Source: Propionibacteriaceae bacterium (GTDB lineage: Bacteria > Actinomycetota > Actinomycetes > Propionibacteriales > Propionibacteriaceae). Taken from it: a stretch of DNA of 6,344 bases. The position numbers and the translations under genes were made by a program. The stretch covers positions 4,297 through 10,640 of the forward strand of contig JAUNRO010000090.1 in assembly GCA_030544185.1 (NCBI GenBank). Reading direction: 5' to 3'. This document shows positions 1 through 5,546 of the stretch, piece after piece. Each line of letters opens with the position of its first letter. Position 1 is the stretch's first letter. Under the pieces are notes generated by a model. That model saw only the letters and a list, made by a program, of their open reading frames with translations. It was not told the DNA's origin and ran no database searches.

Positions 1-468
1 AACCTCGATCGCTTCATGGTCCCGCTCAGCGAGCGCCCGGCGGTCTGGGGTTTCGTGGTCCCGCGGATCGCCGAGTCCCCGGTCATCGGCCACGGCTCGG
101 GTGCCCTGCCCATGCTTCGTGACACCGAGGGGATGCTGCAGGTCCGGGTCGGCCACGCCCACAACATGGTGGTCCAGGAGTTGTTCGCCGGTGGGATCAT
201 CGGCCTGCTGCTCATGCTCGCGATCGTGTGGATCGCCCTGTCGCGTGGGGTGAGCGAGCTCGAGGCCGGGCGCAGCGCCACGCTCGCCCTCGCACTGTTC
301 GCCTGGGTGTCCGCCTCCTTCGACCTCGTGATCTCGGGGCTGGTCTCGACCCAGTCCACCCTCACCCTGACCCTGCTGTGCGTGGCGGCCGCCGCGGCCG
401 GACGGCGCACGGCAGCCACGACCACCCCCGCGGAGCCGGCCGTGCCGGGCAAGCAGGGCGCCGCGTGA
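1..468 (+). CDS. O-antigen ligase/polymerase (Wzy-like) family protein, C-terminal part
   Basis: The frame is open from the first base, so the N-terminus lies outside the window and only the last 155 residues are visible. Proteins of this family (Wzy_C, PF04932 type) are multi-spanning inner-membrane enzymes that polymerise or ligate lipid-linked oligosaccharides outside the membrane. The visible part starts in the large periplasmic-type loop: an R-x-x-V-W segment near residue 12, SPVIGHGSG at 26-34, then GHAHNMVVQE at 51-60 (the His/Asn-rich signature) followed by GGIIGLLLMLAIV, the start of a membrane helix. Two more hydrophobic segments follow at about 92-115 and 118-133, then a short Pro/Ala/Thr-rich cytoplasmic-type tail. 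Its TGA stop overlaps the GTG start of the flippase gene by four bases (GTGA), which implies one transcript and translational coupling. Polymerase versus ligase cannot be settled from this fragment; a polymerase role is inferred from the neighbouring flippase. Confidence 0.85.
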   Translation, partial: NLDRFMVPLSERPAVWGFVVPRIAESPVIGHGSGALPMLRDTEGMLQVRVGHAHNMVVQELFAGGIIGLLLMLAIVWIALSRGVSELEAGRSATLALALFAWVSASFDLVISGLVSTQSTLTLTLLCVAAAAAGRRTAATTTPAEPAVPGKQGAA

Positions 469-1919
469 GCAAACTGGGTGCCCCCGGGGTGGGGCTGTCC
501 ACCCTGGGCAACTATGCACTGGTCGCCGGTCAGGCCCTGCGGACCCTCATCCTCGCCCGGCTCATGGGGCCGGCCTCGTTCGGCATCCTCAACGCCGCCA
601 ACGTCGCGGCGAGCTTCACCCCACAGTCCGACCTCGGGTGCGGGCGCATCGGGGAGCAGCATGCCTCCCATGCCCGCGGGCTCGGCGACCTCGAGGCGAC
701 CCGGCGCTGGCTGATCGATGCGGCCGGCGCCCGGATGGCGCCCGCCCTGGTCGTCGCGGGCGTCCTGTTCGTTCTCGCCGCCCTCACCGCGCTGTTCGGC
801 GACTCCACGACGATGGCGGTCATCCTCGCCTTCGTCGCCATCTCCGCGCCCCTGCAGTCGGCCTGGTGGGCCGTCATGGGCTGGCGGCGGGTGCACGGCG
901 AGTTCCGCGCGGTGGCCCATGGCCAGCTCGGCCAGGTGGCGATCTGGCTCACCGTCGTTCCCCTGGTCGCCTGGCAGTTCGGGTTGCACGGCGCGTTCGT
1001 CGCGATGGCCGCCAGCTTCATCCCACCGGTCCTGATCACCGGCCGCGGGCTGCCCCTGGGCCTGCTGCTGCGCCCGCGCTGGGGGCCGTTTCGCCACCTC
1101 GTCCGCGACGGGCTGCCGGTCTGGTTCATCTTCGCGACCACGTTCTTGTTCACCAACGTGGACCAATTCCTCGCCGGCATCCTCGGCGGTCCCGAGTGGC
1201 TCGGTTATCTGTCGATCGCCACCCTCACCGCCTCGGCGCTCCTGGCGTTCTCCGACGGCGCCGCTGCCGCCGCCCACCCCAGAACCCTGGAGCACTTCGC
1301 GGCCCACGGCCGGCTGGGTGTCGACACGCCGTCGATCACCAGGGTGATGCACGTGACCCAGGCCGCGTTCGCAGCGCTGGTCCCGCTGTCCTGGCTGGGC
1401 ATGGGCGTGGTGACGATCCTGTTCCTGCACCAGTACGCCGCATCGCTGCCTCTCGTCGCGCTCCTCGGGGCGGCGGCCTCGCTCGTGGGCACGACGACGG
1501 CCAGCAATTCGACGCTGCTGGCTGTGGGGCTCCACCGCCGCGTGCCGTTGCTGTTCCTTCTCGCCTCCGCCGTCCGGCTGGGGGTGGCCCTGGGCGTGAG
1601 CCGGTTCGGCGCCGGGCTGACGTCGATCGGCATCGGCGCGGCCGCGGCCGCTTTGCTCTTCGCCCTCACCTATCTGTTCCTGGTGACCCTCGCCCTCGGG
1701 CTGCGGGGCCGGGCCGCGCTCGGTTTCGTGGTGGACCAGGTGCTCGGCTCCGCGCTCCTGGTGGCCGGCGCAGGAGTCGCCTCCTGGGCGTGGCTGGCCG
1801 CCGGCACGACCGGGTTCCTGGTCGCCTCAGCGGGCGTGCTCGTGGTGGTGTGCGCCGTTCAGGCGGTCGCCTGGTTCGGCTGGCGCCGCTCCCCGGCGAT
1901 GTCGAACGCCGCCGCATAG
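465..1919 (+). CDS. Wzx/PST-type oligosaccharide flippase (polysaccharide exporter family)
   Basis: A complete 484-residue membrane protein, inferred to move undecaprenyl-diphosphate-linked repeat units from the cytoplasmic to the outer face of the membrane. The N-terminus has the usual Wzx/PST look: helix 1 at about 11-33 (LSTLGNYALVAGQALRTLIL), then ARLMGPASFGILN, matching the family pattern of a G-P-x-x-(F/Y)-G turn, and a QSDLGCG segment at about 54-60. Further hydrophobic helices lie at about 92-112, 117-138, 155-172, 176-200, 217-238, 246-265, 298-320, 325-345, 358-377, 384-411, 422-445 and 450-470, close to the 12-14 expected. Length is normal for the family. GTG at 465 was chosen because it gives the family N-terminus and the four-base coupling overlap with the upstream gene. 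The frame is open further upstream, but that part runs in the wrong frame through the Wzy-like gene. The Shine-Dalgarno site is weak (GCAGGG, about 6 bases upstream), consistent with coupling. The last 61 bases overlap the convergent minus-strand glycosyltransferase. Confidence 0.88.
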   Translation: MSKLGAPGVGLSTLGNYALVAGQALRTLILARLMGPASFGILNAANVAASFTPQSDLGCGRIGEQHASHARGLGDLEATRRWLIDAAGARMAPALVVAGVLFVLAALTALFGDSTTMAVILAFVAISAPLQSAWWAVMGWRRVHGEFRAVAHGQLGQVAIWLTVVPLVAWQFGLHGAFVAMAASFIPPVLITGRGLPLGLLLRPRWGPFRHLVRDGLPVWFIFATTFLFTNVDQFLAGILGGPEWLGYLSIATLTASALLAFSDGAAAAAHPRTLEHFAAHGRLGVDTPSITRVMHVTQAAFAALVPLSWLGMGVVTILFLHQYAASLPLVALLGAAASLVGTTTASNSTLLAVGLHRRVPLLFLLASAVRLGVALGVSRFGAGLTSIGIGAAAAALLFALTYLFLVTLALGLRGRAALGFVVDQVLGSALLVAGAGVASWAWLAAGTTGFLVASAGVLVVVCAVQAVAWFGWRRSPAMSNAAA

Positions 1920-3184
1920 GCCTTGGCCACCGCCGCGGGTGCGAAGCGCGCCGCATAGTTGCCCAGCGCCGCGGCCGACAATCGGGCATTGGTCTCGGGA
2001 TCGCACACGGCAACCGCGCCCGCCACGAACTCGGCCGGGGTCTCGGCGACCACCAGGCCCTCGCCCTCTCCGGCGCCGATCCCATGGGCGCCGACCCCAC
2101 TGGTCACGACCGGAAGGCCACGACCGCCGGCCTCCACGATCTTGATCTTGATGCCGGAGCCGAACCGCATGGGCGCCAGCATCGCCGCCGCGGAGCCGAG
2201 CGCTGCATCGAGGTCCTCAACGTAGCCCTCGACGCTGACGTTGCCGAACCGGGCAGCGAGCTCGACGAGATCCGGGCGCGCGCCCTTGCCGATGATCCGG
2301 ACCCGGACCCCGGGCAGCGCCGCGGTGAGATCGGCCATGCAGTGGGTCAGGAACCACCGGACCCCGTCGTCGTTGTGCGGCAGGACGAGGTCACCGAGGC
2401 ACACGAGGGTCGGCTCGCCCGCCCAGGACCGCTCGGCGCTGGGTGCGGCGATCGCCGGTGGCGCGGTGCGGACCCGGTCGCTGCCCGCGCGTTCGCGCAA
2501 CAACTCGGACTCCTCGGTGTTGATCAGCAACGATCCGGTGAAATCGCGGGCGGCGGAGTCCTCCGAGCGCGCCATGAGCCGAGCCTCCAGCCGCAGCAGC
2601 GCCCGCTGGACCAGCGGCTGGTTCACGATCGGCTGGACCGGTCCCGGCACGAATCGCGCGAAATTTCCGAGCGCGTCATAACGGATGTCGCGGTGGCGGC
2701 GCCCGGCCGCCAGCATCGTCCGATAACGCTCGCTCATGAGATCGTCGAGATAGATCAGCCGCTGCTGGCCCAGCGGCTGGGGCAGCCACCGTGCGTACTG
2801 CCCCAGGCGCACCGTGTCGAACACCACCAGGTCGGGCCCGATCTCGGCCAGCGAGCGCGCGAGCGCATCGCGGAGGCTGCGCCCGCGCAGCAGGCTCTCC
2901 TGGATGGGCGCCCGGCCGGTCAGCGTGCGGGTGGCCAGCGCCCGCAGGGTCTCGCTGCGCCGCGGGGGCGCAACCTGATGGACCCGGCACTCGAACCCGG
3001 CCAGATCCGGCTCGTCGGCATCAACCAGCACGTAGTGCACGTTGTCGGCCCCGATCCGTTCGCTCCAATAGGCGACGAACCCGGCCAGCACGACCGATTT
3101 CCCCGCCCGCGCCGGATAAGGGTTGACGGCACTGATGAGGCAGACCGTCCGCGGATCGCGGGGGTCGGTTCCCGGTGTTGGCAT
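1859..3184 (-). CDS. Glycosyltransferase (GT-B fold, group 1/family 4-like)
   Basis: A complete 441-residue soluble protein. The N-terminal half has an acceptor-domain start, ISAVNPYPARAGKS at 17-30, then VHYVLVDADEPD, an IGPDLVVFDT strand at 115-124 and LIYLDDLMSERYR at 143-155, where such enzymes often carry a D-D/E pair. The donor-binding C-terminal half runs from about 257: PTLVCLGDLVLPHNDDGVRWF (a blade like the 'F-x-G-x-(x)-PNxdavrwF' pattern), VRIIGKGARPDL at 295-306, and the nucleotide-sugar loop FGSGIKIKIVEAGGRGLPVV at 341-360, where K347/K349 and E351 are the likely phosphate- and ribose-binding residues. This resembles the Glycos_transf_1_4 type of sugar transferases. Donor and acceptor cannot be told from sequence. 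ATG at 3184 is the only start that fits the promoter, and no Shine-Dalgarno precedes it (see promoter entry). The gene is a single-gene unit: divergent from the next glycosyltransferase and convergent with the flippase, with a 61-bp 3' overlap. Confidence 0.85.
   Translation of the reverse strand: MPTPGTDPRDPRTVCLISAVNPYPARAGKSVVLAGFVAYWSERIGADNVHYVLVDADEPDLAGFECRVHQVAPPRRSETLRALATRTLTGRAPIQESLLRGRSLRDALARSLAEIGPDLVVFDTVRLGQYARWLPQPLGQQRLIYLDDLMSERYRTMLAAGRRHRDIRYDALGNFARFVPGPVQPIVNQPLVQRALLRLEARLMARSEDSAARDFTGSLLINTEESELLRERAGSDRVRTAPPAIAAPSAERSWAGEPTLVCLGDLVLPHNDDGVRWFLTHCMADLTAALPGVRVRIIGKGARPDLVELAARFGNVSVEGYVEDLDAALGSAAAMLAPMRFGSGIKIKIVEAGGRGLPVVTSGVGAHGIGAGEGEGLVVAETPAEFVAGAVAVCDPETNARLSAAALGNYAARFAPAAVAKAYAAAFDIAGERRQPNQATA
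1860..1873. repeat. Short inverted repeat at the convergent flippase/glycosyltransferase junction
   Basis: The bases CAGGCG-GT-CGCCTG form a perfect 6-bp palindromic stem (or 5 bp with a GGTC loop). The repeat overlaps the TGA stop of the minus-strand glycosyltransferase and lies inside the C-terminal coding region of the flippase. No T-run follows on either strand, so it is not a standard intrinsic terminator. In a high-GC genome a stem this short can arise by chance, so a role in ending convergent transcription is speculative. Confidence 0.25.
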
Positions 3185-3190
3185 GCGGCA

Positions 3191-3218
3191 ATATTAGGTC
3201 TGCTCACCCGTTTTTCAG
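3191..3218 (-). promoter_or_regulatory. Leaderless-type promoter for the minus-strand glycosyltransferase
   Basis: Reading the minus strand, the hexamer TAATAT (3196-3191) is a strong actinobacterial-type -10 (TAnnnT). It is followed by six bases (TGCCGC) and then the ATG at 3184, so transcription would begin at or next to the A of the start codon, giving a leaderless mRNA. A 16-bp spacer upstream leads to CTGAAA (3218-3213), which matches the -35 consensus TTGACA at four of six positions. No Shine-Dalgarno sequence is seen between the -10 and the ATG, which fits. This AT-rich island stands out in a very GC-rich window. The -35 overlaps by two bases the ribosome binding site of the divergent plus-strand gene. 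Confidence 0.6.
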
Positions 3219-3222
3219 GAGG
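3217..3222 (+). promoter_or_regulatory. Strong Shine-Dalgarno site deciding the start at 3229
   Basis: A full consensus AGGAGG is followed by six bases (ATGACC) and ATG at 3229. A second in-frame ATG at 3223 directly abuts the AGGAGG and would leave no spacing, and the frame also extends back to a GTG at 3175 inside the opposing gene. Spacing therefore selects ATG 3229 as the start. Confidence 0.85.
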
Positions 3223-3228
3223 ATGACC

Positions 3229-4371
3229 ATGCCCCCTTCCGCAACCGTCCCGCGCGTTGCGCAGGTGATCCACTCCCTCGGGGCTGGCGGGGCTGAGAAG
3301 GTCCTCACCGATCTCAGCCGCGTCCACCACGACGCGGGCTTCGAGATGATCGTGATCGGGCTGTCCAGCGTCGAGGACCCCCTGCACGCGGACCAGCTGC
3401 GGGCGGCGGGTGTGCGGGTCTATGCGCTGGAGCGGGGCCGCTTCGACCCGCGGGCGATCCCCCTGGTGGCGGGCATCCTCACCGCCGAACGCATCGATCT
3501 CGTGCACACCCACCTCAAGCACGCCGACATCGTCGGTGGCGTGGCCGCCTGGCGCTGCGGCCTGCCCCAGGTGACCACCCTGCACCTCATCGAGGAGCCC
3601 ACCGACCTGCGCGGGCGCGGCAAGCTCGCGCTGGCCTCAGCGGTCCGCAACGCGCGCGCCGCGCGCATCCTGGCCGTCTCGCGGGCCCAGCGGGAGTGGT
3701 ATGTCCGCGACACCCGCGTCGATCCGGGTCGTGTCGAGGTTCTGCCGAACGGGGTGGGTGACCCACAGCCGATCGCGCCCGCCGTCGCGGCCCGGCTGCG
3801 GGCGGAGCTGGACGTGCCACCCGAGGCGGTGGTGGGGCTCATGGTCACGGTGATGCGCCCGGGAAAGGGTCATGGCACGCTGCTGGAGGCGGTCCGCCGG
3901 ATTCCCCGCGACTCACCTCTGGTGATCGGGATCGCGGGCTCCGGGGAGTTGGAGCCGATGATCCGGGCCGAGGTGAACGACGACCCGGTGCTCCGGCAGC
4001 GGGTCCGGCTGCTGGGCTATCGCACCGACGTGGCCGCGTTGCTGCAGGCGGTCGACTTCGTCGTGCACCCCACCGAGGCCGATGCGCTGCCCACCACCCT
4101 GATCGAGGCGGCCGCCTGCACCCGCGCGGTCGTGGCCTCCGATGTCGGCGGGGTGCCCGACATCGTCACGCCCGACACCGGCATCCTGCTGCCGCCGAAG
4201 GACCCGGCCGCGCTCGCCGGAGCGCTGACGCGGCTGGCCGCGGAGGCCGACACCCGCGCCCGGCTCGGGGCAGCGGCGCGAGAACGCTATGAGCAGGTGT
4301 TCGATGCCGGCCGGTGGGCTGGCCGCCTGGGCGACCTCTATCGCTCGCTGGTCAGCGCGCGGCCAGCTTGA
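3229..4371 (+). CDS. Glycosyltransferase family 4 protein
   Basis: A complete 380-residue GT-B glycosyltransferase, expected to be cytoplasmic or membrane-associated and to add one sugar of the repeat unit. The N-terminal domain (Glyco_transf_4 type) opens with VIHSLGAGGAEKVLTDLS at 13-30, the Gly-rich loop plus GGAE motif, and contains DLVHTHLKHADIVGG at 90-104 and ILAVSRAQREWYV at 147-159. The linker carries VLPNGV at 171-176. The C-terminal donor domain (Glycos_transf_1 type) has the R210-x2-K213 phosphate-binding pair in MRPGKGH, IAGSGEL at 235-241, and VRLLGYRTDVAALLQAVDF. The acidic signature DALPTTLIE at 285-293 reads D-x7-E rather than the usual E-x7-E, a conservative change, and is followed by VVASDVGGVPDIV. 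Length is normal. The gene stands alone on its strand between two minus-strand glycosyltransferases, and its last 20 bases overlap the convergent 3' end of the next gene. Sugar specificity is not predictable. Confidence 0.9.
   Translation: MPPSATVPRVAQVIHSLGAGGAEKVLTDLSRVHHDAGFEMIVIGLSSVEDPLHADQLRAAGVRVYALERGRFDPRAIPLVAGILTAERIDLVHTHLKHADIVGGVAAWRCGLPQVTTLHLIEEPTDLRGRGKLALASAVRNARAARILAVSRAQREWYVRDTRVDPGRVEVLPNGVGDPQPIAPAVAARLRAELDVPPEAVVGLMVTVMRPGKGHGTLLEAVRRIPRDSPLVIGIAGSGELEPMIRAEVNDDPVLRQRVRLLGYRTDVAALLQAVDFVVHPTEADALPTTLIEAAACTRAVVASDVGGVPDIVTPDTGILLPPKDPAALAGALTRLAAEADTRARLGAAARERYEQVFDAGRWAGRLGDLYRSLVSARPA
4347..4367. repeat. Inverted repeat spanning the second convergent gene junction
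   Basis: The bases GCTGGTC (4347-4353) can pair with GGCCAGC (4361-4367) as a 7-bp stem with one G-T pair and a 7-base loop. The repeat covers nearly the whole 20-bp overlap between the plus-strand glycosyltransferase ending at 4371 and the minus-strand one ending at 4352. No T-tract follows on either strand. It could be a bidirectional hairpin without a U-run, as has been proposed for some actinobacterial terminators, or a chance product of high GC. Function is inferred only from position. Confidence 0.3.
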
Positions 4372-5524
4372 GGGTCTCCTGGACCCGGGCCGCGGCCTCG
4401 TCCCAGGTGGCGTCCGCCGTGACCCGCTGGTGGAGCGCATCGCCCCGGCCGGCGGCATCGCCGGCGTCGGTGAGGGCCGCCACGAGCGCGTCCGCCAGGG
4501 CCGCGGCATCGCCCGAAGGCACCAACCAGCCGTCCACGCCGTCGCGCACGGCCTGGGGAATGTCCCCGACCGCCGCGGCCACGACCGGGCGCCGGAAGGT
4601 GCCCGCGAGGTGGGCGACCCCGCTCTGACTCGCGCGCAGATAGGGCAGGGCCACGACCCGGGCGGCCTCGAGGGTGGGCTGCACCTGCGGAGCGGGCACA
4701 TAGCCCGGCTCGAAGTCGACTCCGGGCGCGCGCTCGAGCCGCTCGACCACGGCCTCCGGGACGTCCTGGCCGACCGCACCGCGCACCACCAGTCGCGCCT
4801 CGGGGATCCGGGCGCGGACGGACCCGAAGGCGTCCAGGAGGACCTCGATCCCCTTGTAGGCCGTCACGGTCCCGAAGAACAGCACCTGCGCCCCCGTGGC
4901 CGCAGCCGAGGCCGGCGGGGTCCGCACGAACACACTCTCGTCGCCGTGCGGGATCACCGCGAGGCTCGCGCGCGGGCGCCAGGTCTCCTCGATCACGGTC
5001 CTGGTCTGCTCACCGAGCGCGAACGCCACGTCGAGGGCGGCCCAGGCCCGGCGCAGCGCGCCCATCAGGACCCGGTCATCCTTATAGAAGCCGTCATCGG
5101 TCTGCTCCTGCAGCGGCCGGGGCTCATGCGCGACCAGCCCCAGGATGGCGTTCGGCAGCAGCCGGCGCACGATGGTCACCGCCCAGGCGTCCAGGGGGAA
5201 CCGCCAGGTGGAGAACAGCACGGCATCGGGTTGCAGCCGCCGGAGCTGGCCGAACACCTGCGCCCAGGCGAGGCACAGCTGTCCCGCGCGTACGCCGCGG
5301 CGGGCCTTGCGCACCACCGGATGCAGCCGCTCCCCCGGCGCCTGGGGATGCCAGGTCGCCAGGCGCGGCAGGATCGCGAAACCCGGGTGGCGCGACCGCA
5401 GCTCAGGATCGGGGCCGGTCAGCAACCGCACGTGGTCGCCGCGGCCGGCCAGCGCCTCGCCCAGTTGCACAGCGAACTGGAACAGCCCGCCCGAGGGTGA
5501 GAATTCGATCAGGACGACACGCAC
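4352..5524 (-). CDS. Glycosyltransferase (GT-B fold, family 4-like)
   Basis: A complete 390-residue protein. The N-terminus VRVVLIEFSPSGGLFQFAVQ has the first strand and Gly-rich loop of a GT-B acceptor domain. Other landmarks are AVLFSTWRFPLDAW at 101-114, LGLVAHEPRPLQ at 128-139, IPHGDESVF at 191-199, the donor-domain start VLFFGTVTAYKGIEVLLDAF at 214-233 with likely phosphate-binding K224, and VALPYLRASQSGVAHLAG at 291-308, followed by RRPVVAAAVGDIPQAVRDGVDGWLVPSG. The Q-S-G segment replaces the usual E-x7-E acidic motif, as in some family-4 relatives with an 'asqSGv' loop. GTG at 5524 is chosen because a GGGGAGG ribosome binding site sits six bases upstream and the protein begins exactly at its first strand. 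The frame stays open 74 codons further, but that part lies inside the phosphotransferase gene and encodes low-complexity Ser/Arg sequence. It starts 22 bp after the phosphotransferase stop, so the two form an operon. Confidence 0.88.
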   Translation of the reverse strand: MRVVLIEFSPSGGLFQFAVQLGEALAGRGDHVRLLTGPDPELRSRHPGFAILPRLATWHPQAPGERLHPVVRKARRGVRAGQLCLAWAQVFGQLRRLQPDAVLFSTWRFPLDAWAVTIVRRLLPNAILGLVAHEPRPLQEQTDDGFYKDDRVLMGALRRAWAALDVAFALGEQTRTVIEETWRPRASLAVIPHGDESVFVRTPPASAAATGAQVLFFGTVTAYKGIEVLLDAFGSVRARIPEARLVVRGAVGQDVPEAVVERLERAPGVDFEPGYVPAPQVQPTLEAARVVALPYLRASQSGVAHLAGTFRRPVVAAAVGDIPQAVRDGVDGWLVPSGDAAALADALVAALTDAGDAAGRGDALHQRVTADATWDEAAARVQETLKLAAR

Positions 5525-5530
5525 GTGATC

Positions 5531-5537
5531 CCTCCCC
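5531..5537 (-). promoter_or_regulatory. Ribosome binding site deciding the GTG start at 5524
   Basis: On the minus strand GGGGAGG is followed by six bases (GATCAC) and GTG. The site lies in the 22-bp gap after the phosphotransferase stop codon, supporting separate initiation within a two-gene operon and ruling out the longer upstream reading. Confidence 0.8.
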
Positions 5538-5546
5538 GGGACGAGC

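Noticed and set aside
228..464. An N-terminal extension of the flippase frame upstream of GTG 465.
   Set aside because: It reads Arg/Gly/Pro-rich sequence out of frame through the Wzy-like gene, while the start at 465 gives the family N-terminus and a coupling overlap.
3178..3206. A plus-strand promoter with TTGGCA (3178-3183, five of six -35 matches).
   Set aside because: No -10-like hexamer is found at 16-18 bp spacing (the bases there read TGCTCA), so the plus gene's promoter remains unidentified.
638..3226. A very long open frame on the plus strand (862 codons) running antisense through the minus-strand glycosyltransferase.
   Set aside because: Its translation is Arg/Pro/Ala/Gly-rich with no recognisable domain, it overlaps two well-supported genes out of frame, and long spurious frames are expected in DNA with high third-position GC.
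4289..5500. A 403-codon plus-strand frame antisense to the third glycosyltransferase.
   Set aside because: Compositionally biased (Arg/Gly/His/Gln-rich), no domain or ribosome binding site, and fully covered by a well-supported gene on the other strand.
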